From positions 30,597,407 through 30,661,406 of the forward strand of contig OX243817.1 in assembly GCA_945859605.1 (NCBI GenBank): 64,000 bases of DNA, written 5' to 3'. Position 1 is the first letter of the stretch; every line of letters begins with the position of its first letter. The DNA comes from Lumbricus rubellus (lineage: Eukaryota > Annelida > Clitellata > Crassiclitellata > Lumbricidae). Both the position numbers and the translations under genes were made by a program. The notes under the pieces are model-generated. The model saw only the letters and a program-made list of their open reading frames with translations. It made no database searches and was not told where the DNA came from. Shown here in pieces: positions 37,406-47,368 of the stretch.

Positions 37406-37920
37406 CTTTTCAACAAAGACTGAATTGCGCTAACACCGAACCTCCTCCATCACGAATCTTTTACAGATATCCATCTCTGTTTATCGGCCCATGTAGGGCT
37501 GTATTAGTTAGCCTACCTGTCTCCATCCATGATCTTTACACGCTCGACGCTGCTCTAAAAATTCGTGATGCAATATTGACTATAGGGATGAGTCGAAGGC
37601 GGCTGCAGTGGGTTACCCATTATTTTGCCCAATTATAGGGGAGTTGGTCGAGCAATATTATGTAGGAGGAATTGCAGATTATTTTTGCTTCATTGCGCAA
37701 TGCACAGTCCAAGATATAGGCTACGATTGTAGGATAAACGTGTGTAAATGATTTTGACTGGTGCGTATTACATTTTAGTTCAAGGTCGACTTAAATATAT
37801 ATATTTATATATAAATATACATATTTATATATTATGCATAGGCCCTATAGCCTATATATATTTATAATTATACAGACAGAATCGTCGCTGCTTCATGAAC
37901 TGTCTTCGTTATTGGTGGAC
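37406..37920. other. LMX1-NPF intergenic sequence
   Basis: No gene is seen; a TA-rich run is at 37795-37870. Confidence 0.4.
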
Positions 37921-38114
37921 TAGTTAATTAGGACTAACTCATTAGGACTAATTAATTTGGGCTAACTAATTAGGACTAATTCATTAGGACTAATTCATTA
38001 GGACTGATTAATTCGGACTATTTAATTAGGACTAGTTAATTAGGACTAATTAATTAGGACTAATTAATTTAGACTAATTAATTTAGACTGATAAATTAGG
38101 ACTGATTAATTAGG
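37921..38114. repeat. 14-bp tandem array TAGGACTAATTAAT
   Basis: About 13 units, diverged by point changes, with spacing of 14-15 bases. Most units carry TAATTA or TAATT, the core read by Q50 homeodomains. It lies between the LMX1 stop and the predicted NPF promoter. Confidence 0.85.
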
Positions 38115-38354
38115 CTGTTTTCCCATTCTGTTTTTTCTTTGTTGTTTCGCCCGGAATTTTATCCGAATTACTCCAATACTTAAAAATGCGTTCACGAGTC
38201 GCCTGCTAGGTTTTCTGTTTTATTATGACGATTGATCTTTGTTAACTTCTGTGTATTATATTATTGTTCTGAATTAATTAAGCGTTCAAACGATCGATTG
38301 TGTGAATTATTGTCTTGTTCTGTTATTACTTCGGAATTATTTATTAAGTGCTAG

Positions 38355-38516
38355 TGTTTAGGGGGGGAAAGGTCGTCAACTTTCGGGCAAGTTTGGATTT
38401 TCGGGCAAAAATAATCCCGGACTAAAAAAAAGGTCGTCAACTTTTTTGGCCGGATAAATTTTTCGGGCAGAAGTTCAAACTTCCCCCCCCCCATTTCTGA
38501 AACCTCCCGTACGCCT
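38355..38516. mobile_element. one-ended hAT-like MITE relic
   Basis: The right end CCCGTACGCCTATG resembles the CATAGGCG-type ends of this window, and inside are GACTAAAAAAAAGGTCGTCA and poly-G/poly-C blocks. The left end cannot be recognised. Confidence 0.5.
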
Positions 38517-38981
38517 ATGGTCTGCATACAGTAGGCATAGGCCTACATGTACACCTCACATCATAATAATATCGATCACTCAAACATGTCGACGACAGAG
38601 TCCAACACAGCATTGTCCCGAATGTCAACTGGTCTGAACTTAGGCCTAGTTTTTAAAGGATTTTGCGACTATATTTTTCCTTTAAAATAATTATTTATTT
38701 TCGTAATTTTGTGCATAGATCTACATGTAGACCTGCGTAATTAATTAAATGCGCGGTTTGTCTATCCAATCCGTGCATTTGTAACTGTCACTTTCTTTCT
38801 ACGCGTCTGTCTACTTGCATGTTTAGCCTACGTGTATGCCAGATTCAATCACTGTGCAGGTGGCCTATTATAGCTGCAGCCGCCCCTACGCAGTCGATTG
38901 GAGGCTTTGAGCTGCGCATATAGAGCAGTAGTCGCTCGCGTCGATGAATTGCGACTGCAAACGCATAATATTAGGCCTATT

Positions 38982-38987
38982 TATAAA
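38982..38987 (+). promoter_or_regulatory. candidate TATA box of the NPF gene
   Basis: TATAAA within CTATTTATAAATGCG. A start of transcription would be expected near 39010-39017, just ahead of a 120-base leader with no ATG until 39130 and a strong donor after it. Inferred from sequence alone. Confidence 0.5.
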
Positions 38988-39009
38988 TGCGTAGCATCCT
39001 TCGCAGTTG

Positions 39010-39132
39010 TAACAGTCGACAAGTTCTGTTCCGAGAAATAGAAAAGTGACGAACATTGCTTTGCTGGCCAACTTCACCGTTGCTTGAAACTGAAAATTCG
39101 TTTCAAAGCGTAAAGAAAATATTTCCGTTATG
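39010..39132 (+). CDS. predicted first exon of the NPF gene (leader plus ATG)
   Basis: Downstream of the candidate TATA box the first ATG is at 39130-39132 and is followed at once by GTAAGT, an ideal donor. Splicing to the acceptor at 42877/42878 (CTTTGTTCTTCAG) keeps the frame: ATG then LILGQESTP into the MGATKK methionine at 42905. The total coding length with all three exons is 420 bases, a multiple of three. Translation may start here or at 42905. The left edge is approximate and depends on the TATA prediction; the 3.7 kb intron contains a mariner, a MITE and a SINE. Confidence 0.5.
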
Positions 39133-39989
39133 GTAAGTCACTGACACAGTCATAGTAGAAACTCAGCTCTGTAGGTAGACAAGAATTTTTCATTGTAACG
39201 ATTTTTATTTAAATCGTCAGTTAGACCAATCACTGTTTTTCGCTTTTTCATTTCTTAGTATATTTTTGCATAGGCCTAATTTTTTTATTTTTCTATAATT
39301 TTTCTGTTTCCGTTGCTGTCTCTCTTCTTCCTGTGTGTCTCTCGCTTAGTCTCTCTTCTACTCGCTCTTTACCTTCGTCTATCTCTGACAAACACATACC
39401 TCCTTACTCTTTAGCCTATAGATTGGGTCAATCAAATCACTAGAATAGATTGCATCATTATCACTTGTGGATGTCTGTTTAATTCTATTTTAAAATCCTG
39501 ATGATCAGTAATGATTTAAATTTATGCATTCGGCTTCATCCTTCGATAATAACAACTGGGCAGTCTTTCCAAGTTTTAAAGTAGGCCCTAAAGTTCAAAT
39601 CCCAAATTCAAACACTTATATTCTCCCAAGCAACTGAGTGAAAATAAAATAAATAGTCGTAGGCCTATCATCACCATTTTCCAGCATATGCCTGGGTTTT
39701 GCTATTCAGGAGCATTTTGTCTCGAAGGTGCGTTGTACTGATTATTGTCTATTGTTGGATAGAATTTGACCATTATATAGATCTATTTCATAAAGCTTTT
39801 CTCTCAGCAAGAACTTTTCAGAAGCGCTCCCAGTGCGAGCGACTCTGATATATGAAAGGCAGGATTTGAGACGATATACAGAAACAAGGAGAGACTAAAA
39901 GAGAGGATGGCGGAGTGAAGTCCATTCCATAGGGAGGGACATAGGCAGGGCCTATGCATATTTTGTCACCGTAACGGTTAGCCTACATA
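39133..39989. other. predicted NPF intron 1, first part
   Basis: No gene is seen. A short tail-like GAAGCGCTCCCAG is at 39821-39834, perhaps a SINE scrap. Confidence 0.35.
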
Positions 39990-40231
39990 CAAGGCCGTAG
40001 CTAGGGGTGTTTTGGGTGTTTGAACACCCCCGAAATGGAAAATGGAAAATATAATAAAATGCATTCACCAGAACCTAATGAAAAAAAACATGAAATTATA
40101 CGAAAAATGGTAAGAAACCCATTTCCGAAGATTAAAAAAGGTCGTCAGAAATTTTGACGTCTAAAAAAAGATGATCAGTAATTCTTCCAGGAAGAAACAC
40201 CACCCGAAATCAAATCATGGCTACGGCCTTG
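39990..40231. mobile_element. hAT-like MITE CAAGGCCGTAGCTAGG (242 bp)
   Basis: The ends are CAAGGCCGTAGCTAGG and CATGGCTACGGCCTTG, flanked by CCTACATA and CCTACATT (8 bp, one change). The inside has TTAAAAAAGGTCGTCAG, the shared internal motif. Confidence 0.87.
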
Positions 40232-40753
40232 CCTACATTATTATCTGAATATTGAGAAAGTGAAATGTAGAGTTAAGAAGTAGTTTTCAACCGGTTCTGG
40301 GTTAGGGTATTTATAACAAGGAACTACTTCCCTTGAACTTATAGCCAAGAAATTGGCGATTATAATAAATCCATCGTCGACCGACAGGTGGCTACTTTCT
40401 TGCCATCACAAGATGTCGCTATAAGTCTTAATGACTGAAGCACTGACCGTGCTGCCTCAGTTGAAATGCTTCGTCTGCGCCACAGACCATTAGTGGCGCC
40501 TATTAGCATTGAAACGTGACCCACCAGACATTATTATGCGAGGCTATAGTGTACGACACGTCATATGCTTCGTGTTCTGTTACAAAATAGAGAAACGACA
40601 GACAGCTCAAAACAAAATGTACATACCACCAGTGTCTACCACTCTATACAGATCTACATGTATAGGCGTTTTCAATAGAAGTAGCCTACATAGGCTGCCC
40701 AGAAAGATCATAATTTATGGACCTCTTATATACAATAGATGCACGCTTTTATA

Positions 40754-41792
40754 CAGGGTGGCGCAAAATAAACCGGGCTATTAGTTTTTGCAATTGCATC
40801 GCTTGAATAATCAAAGTAGGCTAATTATTACTTTAAAACTATCTTTAGACAGAAATGACACAGAAAAATGAGAGCGCTACATAAAATAAAACTGACATCA
40901 AGTAGGCTATTCTATGGCGTTAACTATTCTTTGTACCGTCATGGCGAAGCGTCTGCTGACAATTGATGATAAATCGTTAATTCGTGCGTTAAGACTCGAA
41001 AAAAGATGGGGTTCGCTTCGAATGATTAGAGAATTTTCCCACAACGACAATGGAAGCGAAATACGTTGAATGATTTGATTAAAAGGATCGACGAAACTGG
41101 CGACACTAAAAGAAAACAGGGTAGCGGTCGACCGCGATCGGTTCGTAGCCTACGGCTGATAACGTAGCGAAGGTCGAGGAACTGATTTCAAGTCAAGAAG
41201 ACCAACCGGGAACAAGCAAATCTCCGAGAGAAATTGAACGTCAAACTGGTATATCTCGTAGAACTGTTCAGCGTATTACTGCCAGACATTATAGCTCCCT
41301 CTGGTGACAATTTCACTTTCCAACAGGATGGAGCACCTGCTCATCGTTCACGAAAAACAGTTGCTTTTCTCACTGCTCACGTTCCAGACCTTATTGAACC
41401 AGAAAATTGGCCACCGAACAGTCCGGACTTGTATCCCGTAGACTATTGGATCTGGGGAATGCTTCAGCAGCTTGTATACAGGCAGAGAATTCGAGATATT
41501 GAACATTTGAAAGAAGTTCTGACAGCATGCTGGGACGAAATCAGCGAGGACACTATCAACCGGGCTTTTGGACAGTTTCGCAAGCGATTATCATTGGTTA
41601 TCGCAACAAACGGAGGACATATTGAACATCACTTTTTAAAAATTTCTTACTCTTTCATAAAATTCTGAAATTTTACAGTTCATTCAATATTATATTAAAT
41701 GCCAAACCAATGCCATTTTTTGATAATTACTTTGATTATTCAAGCGATGCAATTGCAAAAACTAATAGCCCGGTTTATTTTGCGCCACCCTG
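40754..41792 (+). mobile_element. mariner-like element, 1,039 bp, 65-bp perfect TIRs
   Basis: The ends are CAGGGTGGCGCAAAATAAAC and its exact complement; the identity of the two TIRs extends over 65 bases without a mismatch. TA flanks both sides (40752-40753, 41793-41794). The element carries a deleted transposase gene. The perfect TIRs argue for a recent insertion in spite of the dead coding region, meaning movement in trans. Confidence 0.95.
40940..41668 (+). pseudogene. broken mariner-type transposase
   Basis: The N-terminal part begins with MAKRLLTIDDKSLIRALRLE and reaches a helix-turn-helix region (EIERQTGISRRTVQRI) in more than one frame, so frameshifts are present. The C-terminal part from about 41300 has DNFTFQQDGAPAHRSRKTV, PENWPPNSPDLYPVDYWIW and a tail ending GGHIEHHF, the DDE/D catalytic end of mariner-like transposases. 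The total is far shorter than the usual 340 residues; the central catalytic stretch is deleted near 41280-41300. It cannot make an active enzyme. Confidence 0.9.
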
Positions 41793-41813
41793 TATATGGG
41801 CTAATATAAAATG

Positions 41814-42030
41814 CATGGTGGTGTAGTGGGTATGTTCGTCGCCGTGAAGCCGAAGGGTTGCAGGTTCGAATCTATCTCAAGCCGCCGCGTAGGGACCTTG
41901 GGCAAGTTCTTCACTCGCAATTGTTCAGCGATTCGGCGTGAAACTCCGATGCCGTATCGGCACTGTAGTCGGGAGCGCCTCTGAGTAGTGAGAGATTGAA
42001 GGGACGCTATAACAAGTGCACGTACAAACA
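41814..42030 (+). mobile_element. tRNA-derived SINE (family 1), full copy
   Basis: The head CATGGTGGTGTAGTGGGTAT, box B GGTTCGAATC, body and tail (GGGAGCGCCTCTGAGTAGTG; ACAAGTGCACGTACAAACA) are all present, on the plus strand, right after the mariner element. Confidence 0.88.
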
Positions 42031-42171
42031 AGCATGACATTCATTATAATGGATGCACATGCATCAATAAAATTAAGTTAAATCCTTCATGTTATAACGC
42101 ATGCTCAGATTTTATTTGTGGGAACTGCTGTTACTGCCCGCTGTTAAGACCTTTCTTTTTCGTGGGGATCT

Positions 42172-42228
42172 TCGCCTTGGGAGCGCCTCTGATTAGGTTG
42201 TATACTATGAGAGTCGCTATATAAATCC
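42172..42228 (+). mobile_element. SINE/LINE tail fragment
   Basis: GGGAGCGCCTCTGATTAGG and GAGTCGCTATATAAATC resemble the tail hairpin with a damaged stem. Confidence 0.55.
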
Positions 42229-42446
42229 GTAGGCCACTATAGAATTCACATAGCCTATTTCCTTTTTCATGTTCTCGGCTTAAAACAGATTCGGAGGCCT
42301 ATTTCTAATGGCGTCATTCTTCTGGCTATTATCACTCTCTTTAAGAGTCAAACATATAGCCTAATTATAACATACATTACATGTATAAATATGATAATCA
42401 CAAAATTTATATACGTGGGTGCATAGACCTGTTGTTGTCTGTTTTA

Positions 42447-42737
42447 CAGTGGTGGCGCCAGTGTTTCAGTTTTGGAGGCTGAAGTTGATCCAGAAAACCT
42501 GACGACCTTTTTTAGTCGTTCGGTCTGAAACCCAAGAAAATATTCCATTTTCCCCGTCAAAAATGAGGTTTTTTAGTCGTCCGATGGTTTTGGACTTAAT
42601 TCTCCGGATTTTGCTGTTTCTCAGCTCTCTGCATACACCATGTACCCATAGTTGTACACATTTTCGGCATTTTTCTTGGGTGGGGGCTGAGCGCCATTTA
42701 GGGGGCTTAGCCCCCTACTCCCCTAGCGCCGCCACTG
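42447..42737. mobile_element. hAT-like MITE CAGTGGTGGCGCCAG (291 bp)
   Basis: The ends are CAGTGGTGGCGCCAG and TAGCGCCGCCACTG. The inverse complement of the shared motif (CCTGACGACCTTTTTTAGTC) lies near the left side. The flanks CTGTTTTA and CTACATGTTTTA suggest a duplication disrupted by four bases. It ends 140 bases before the NPF coding exon. Confidence 0.75.
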
Positions 42738-42877
42738 CTACATGTTTTACTTGTATAATTTGCTTGAGAAAGTCTGGATTTAAATGACCAGATTTAATAT
42801 TTGGCGTCACCTGCATAATCACCATTTAGATTAGGACTATGATATAGGCCTATATGAATCTGGTCTTTGTTCTTCAG

Positions 42878-43110
42878 TTGATCCTTGGTCAAGAGTCGAC
42901 TCCGATGGGTGCAACGAAGAAACCCCGAAAGTGCCCCCTTCACGTCCTCCTCTACCTCCTCCTCGTTGTCCTCGCCTTAACCATTGACAGAGCAGAGGGT
43001 AACATAGGCGATGGTCCTCCGGTCAGACCAGATCGATTCAGGACGGTCGCTGAGCTGAGCAAGTACATGGCAGACCTAACCGAGTACTACACGGTACTTG
43101 GAAGACCAAG
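42878..43110 (+). CDS. NPF: neuropeptide F precursor, signal and peptide exon
   Basis: From the Met at 42905: a basic start (MGATKKPRK), a hydrophobic core (VLLYLLLVVLAL) and a probable signal cleavage near DRAEG|N. A 38-residue peptide then starts at NIGDGPPVRP, continues with RFRTVAELSKYMADLTEYYT and ends VLGRPR plus F from the next exon. The pattern of Pro-rich N-terminus, amphipathic helix, YY and C-terminal RPRF-amide identifies an NPF/NPY-type peptide, a ligand of NPY-type G protein-coupled receptors in feeding and arousal. The exon ends inside the last Arg codon (CCA AG), phase 2, followed by GCAAGT, a GC donor. The acceptor TCTTTGTTCTTCAG at 42877 is strong, so an upstream exon exists. 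Confidence 0.95.
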
Positions 43111-44637
43111 GCAAGTACATTATTGCTTTGCTCAAATCTTTTGTATCAACAGCACCATCGTTTATTTTAACAAATCACGCGTATAAAGTAACACAACTAT
43201 GCGCGACTTAACTCCGCCACTGTTTGCACTCTGACAGTGCCAGTCCCAAGTCTAGATGAAGAGGAGGGCGCCACTACTGATCTTTGTTATCACACTGTTG
43301 TTAAACTACTGCTATAGCCTACTACTCAACATAACTGAAATTTCGCAATAGCGGTTATACAAATACTCTGGATGAATGAATAGCGCAAGATAACAAAACA
43401 TAAAATTAAAATACATGACTTTCCGTGGTTCGGATGAAATTCTAACTGCATTCAAACCAATGCAAATTGTAACTGGTAATGCCAATCGCCGACCTGCTAT
43501 GGTTCCTTACATTACATGAACGTTAGGATTTAGTCCACTGACATAATCAGTTATCACTATCGTCTGAACTACTGCATTGTCTAAGTCTGCAGTTTTCAAA
43601 TCTGCTGAAGAACATTTTCCAGAAAGTGCATTTCTTTTTCTTTGGTTATTTTGTATTCCTGTGGACATAGAATAATTATATTATTATACACAAAACATAG
43701 CAATTCATAGAATCATACATAATTATGGTAAAATATGTAATATAATGCAATGTAAGTAGACATAAAATTAGTATATACAATATATGAATTGTATATATGT
43801 ATATATGGCCTATATATATATATATATATATATAGAGAGTCTAAGCTATATATAGCGCCGCCTTCCAAGGACATATGAAAGTATCAGCTACTTTCTCCGA
43901 ATCATGCAGAAAAATAAATGTGTCAATTATCCAATTAGCTTGCATCAAGATAGACGATCCTTTGCTCGATATAATTGTGTTCGCAACTATTGTATTCGCA
44001 AAGACCGTAGGGCACCGAAACACATGTGATGTGTGTCGTCTACGTGAACAGACGATGATGCCGCTAATATTTGCCCTTCAAGCATGAAATGCATTGAAAT
44101 TGAGCTAATTATCTACATTTTGACCAGTTACTTAGACTATGCCCGAATTTGTTGTTGCTTTCGACTAAAAGCCGTGGCAGTTAGCGAAGTGTAGACAATG
44201 TAGACATAGACAGTACACAGTGAGCAGAAGGGAAGATAAGGAAAAATGTCCTTTGAATTGGTAAATTATGAGCAGAAAGCGCTAACGCCTGAGTTGGACT
44301 AAGTCAGTTTAACTGACAAGTAGGCCTAGACGTAGGCCTATAGGTCTACTTGTTGTTGCGGAACAGTTTGGAAAGTTATATGGGCTAAAACTTCTCCGAA
44401 ACTGTTTTCCACCCTGTGTTTACCTCATTTTTCTGTCCATCACTTCTTTGTAGGCCTATGCTGCAATTTGCATTGCTGATGTCTTACTTACGATGTTTTC
44501 ATATGTTTCTTAAATCGCCTTTGTTCCCCACTCTCTCCTTCTGCTATCCTTCCCAGGTTTCTTGAGTAGGCCTATATCCGTCCTATACTTTGGTTTATTC
44601 ATTTCTTCAACTGATGTCGCTACCACTTAACTTATAG
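43111..44637 (+). other. NPF intron 2, a GC-AG intron
   Basis: It begins GCAAGTAC and ends CTTAACTTATAG. No GT donor restores both the Arg codon and the FGKR frame, while AG|GCAAGT does exactly, and AG|GCAAGT is the known optimum for GC-AG introns. Within it are a (TA)n run at 43798-43830 and AT-rich unique sequence. The small ORFs inside are not supported. Confidence 0.88.
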
Positions 44638-44821
44638 ATTCGGAAAGAGAAACTCATTCTACAACAACGACGATTATGATGACGACAATAATTATCATAG
44701 GTCGTCGCCCGTCTCCGCTGGCTTCAACGTCTTCTTTCGTCGCTTTCCAAGTGGATTCAACAAAGCAGAGCTGATCGAAGAGAGACCGTTCTACTACTCA
44801 GAAGACGAAGGGGGAAAATGA
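44638..44821 (+). CDS. NPF: neuropeptide F precursor, amidation and C-flanking peptide exon
   Basis: The first base completes the Arg codon; F, G, K, R follow, giving the amidation glycine and dibasic cleavage site, so the mature peptide ends in RPRF-amide. A 56-residue tail begins NSFYNNDDYDDDNNY (acidic, Asn/Asp-rich) and has a second basic pair in FFRRFPSGFNK, ending at TGA. Precursors of this family have such a C-flanking peptide with little conservation. With the internal start the precursor is 129 residues, the usual size for NPF; with the upstream start, 139. Confidence 0.95.
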
Positions 44822-45636
44822 TCAACGGCAACAGTCCCTTACGGAACATTATTTAGTCATTTAAACATTAATTTTTAAACATTTTAATTATATGATTTTG
44901 CCTAAATGACGTAAAGCTGATATAGCTTTACCGAAAAATGTCAGGAAATAATTTAAAGTAGATTTTAGAAGATTTATAAATAAGAGTTGACTATGGAATA
45001 TGGAATTTGTATTCTTAGGGATCTTAGACAGATTCGTTTAGGCTCATAATAGAAAGTAAAGCTGAAACTAATTCTAGCAAATCATTTCTGCGAACATCAG
45101 TACTCTTTATTTGAGGTGTTTTGAAAATAAAAATTAATCATTTCATCACGCCAACGGCAAGAAGATTAATCGAAAAAAGAGTTGCCGATGTGAAGTGATG
45201 GTCTCTACTTCCGATTCCTCTGAAATGGTCGTTGTGCAATGCCAGTTATCATTAGGCCTAGGCCTACACCATAACAAACATGCGACCTATAACTATGATT
45301 TTAAATTTGAAGTTGGATATAAAAAACCGAATAGACCATAAACATTAAGGCAAAGAGAACAATTGGTGGCATTTTATTTCTCTATGCTGGATCATTGAGA
45401 TAAGAGTTCTTTATAGATAGGCTATCAATGAACTTATCTGCAGGCCTATTTCTCAAATTTTCTCATTTTGAATGAAAACTCTAGGTTGAGAAAGAAATCG
45501 CAATAGCGCAGTAAACTCATGACCAGTTCAATCTATAGGACACAGAAGCTGCAGTTGACATTTTTGCAGTGACAGTTATTCATTTGTGACCACAAAACAC
45601 ACAAAAGAGACAATTATAAGAAACCGTCATTATATA
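44822..45636. other. NPF 3' flank
   Basis: It contains a polyadenylation signal candidate (listed) and otherwise AT-rich unique sequence with several TAGGCCTA copies. Confidence 0.4.
45126..45131 (+). promoter_or_regulatory. candidate polyadenylation signal of NPF
   Basis: AATAAA about 305 bases after the NPF stop codon, the first canonical hexamer in that direction. Only weak support from position. Confidence 0.4.
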
Positions 45637-46041
45637 CACTGTGTCCCAATAAATCGGGCACCCTTTTTATAATGTGAATAAAACTGGTAAATCTTAATCG
45701 ATTTTCAAAATTTCAAAACTGTTTTTATCCTGGGATAATTATCTACAAATTGGTAATTTATGAACGGCCCTCACTAAAAATTTACGTCATAATGACGTCG
45801 TTAATTTACATATCGAAACCAAATGTCTACAAAAATCGTTGTGTTCGGTACTTAACATTTGAATTCTCTGATGCAAATGACGTAATTGTGACGTCAATAT
45901 TGATGCCAGAAACTTCATATTTGAATCAGTGTAAGATAATTATCTCAGGATAAAAACAGTTTTTAAATTTTGACAATCGATGAATATTTACCAGTTTTAT
46001 TCACATTATAAAAAGGGTGCCCGATTTATTGGGACACATTG
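45637..46041. mobile_element. TA-flanked MITE with 107-bp TIRs (405 bp)
   Basis: The ends are CACTGTGTCCCAATAAATCG and the near-complement ending GGGACACATTG. The inverted arms run about 107 bases with a handful of mismatches (to GATAATTATC). TA flanks each side. No protein is encoded; Tc1/mariner-type by ends and target. Confidence 0.92.
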
Positions 46042-46654
46042 TATTTTCTATGGACCACAACGAAACACATGTAGAGTCACCATTACTTATTGCATACTGC
46101 TCTAAGCTAGGGATGCTGTCAGAAAATTTCTAAAGACACTATGGCCAATAATTGAATTATTCCTTGCCTGCATGAGCACAGCGGTTCGCAAATAACAGAA
46201 AGTAAAAAAAATCATGTGCATTGATATGAAGACCTAACAATTCATTCGAAGGACCATGATACTCAGAGTCATCGAAATAGGAATATTTAGACTTGTAAGA
46301 TATGCCTGCAGAGTATGGTAGACTGACTTCTCAGCGTGTGTGATATTGTGCTAATTTCTTTGACGATGGGATTCCTGCTGAAAGCGCAGTCGGTCAAAAC
46401 AAGGACACCGCGGCGCTGCGCATCCAGTCAAAGGCTTTTAGCGGCATTTAGTTCTTATATAGCCTATTATACCGGGTCATTAAACTCAAACCATATTATT
46501 TTCGATTGACTTCGCCTTAGAAAAGATGAGCAGCTGAAGTCAACACGAAGTCGAACATACAATTAGAGGAACAAAATGGCGGCATCAGAAAACAGAGCGA
46601 AATAGACGAGCGAAAATATTATGTGCAGGTCAAGAAGACAAGACAAATAGGTCA
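46042..46654. other. intergenic, no gene seen
   Basis: Unique AT-rich sequence between two repeat elements; nothing coding is supported. Confidence 0.4.
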
Positions 46655-46860
46655 GTGACACCAGTGTTATTTTCGTGAACGAGAACGAAACGAGAACGAA
46701 AAAGAATAGGCAATCGTTCACGAGAACGAAAACGAAAACTAGAAAGAAATTGTGAACTAAAACTGAATAAAAACGAAAAAGAATCGTTGTGGAACGAAAT
46801 AAAAACGAGAACGATAATGAAATCCTGAACGAAAACTGTAGAAAATACAAACACAAATCT
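46655..46860. mobile_element. AACGAA-hexamer repeat element, copy 1
   Basis: Starts GTGACACCAGTGTTATTTTC and continues with a degenerate GAACGAAAACGA-type tandem repeat. The right terminus is not clear. The related copy is at 47369-48087. Confidence 0.6.
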
Positions 46861-47368
46861 GCTGGAGTTTTCGAGCGCAAAGTAGGCCTAATTGAACGAT
46901 GCGCATGAATAGGCCATAAATTACTGTCACCCTACCCCTTCTCCTCTTTCTAGGCCACAAAGAAGCGATTGTTGGAATGTTGCTCTTTCGACCGTCAATT
47001 CAGTTTATGACTCGGCTTCCTCTTTCATTAACCTCAGCCTCTGAAAGGTCTATCTTATCTGCCTGATTGGTCTCTCATGCACCACACTTTAATTACATAG
47101 GCTACTTGAATCTTTACCTCCAGGCTCGGATTAATCCCTTTTGGGCGAGGGGTCAGCCAATTGCACGCTTGAATGGCTCCAGTTTAACATTGCTATCGCT
47201 CTACCCCCACTCACTTAGAGCCAAGTGTGAGAGGTTGATTCTTACCATCTGAACTATATAGGCTAATTTTATGGCTTAGTTTCTAATTTCTGTTTACTTA
47301 ACCCCATTCTTTCCAGTCGCTTTGCTCTCCCCCTCATTCACAACAATTGATTTCCAAACCTGCTGAAC

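Noticed and set aside
37330..37638. 102-residue plus-strand ORF after LMX1
   Set aside because: It begins inside the MITE at 37094-37397 and runs into unrelated sequence; no similarity.
38886..39077. Minus-strand ORF resembling a small secreted Cys-rich peptide (MFVTFLFLGTELVDCYNCEGC)
   Set aside because: The apparent signal sequence overlaps the predicted TATA box and leader exon of NPF on the other strand and includes a TAGGCCTA copy. No family is recognised and its upstream start would be GTG.
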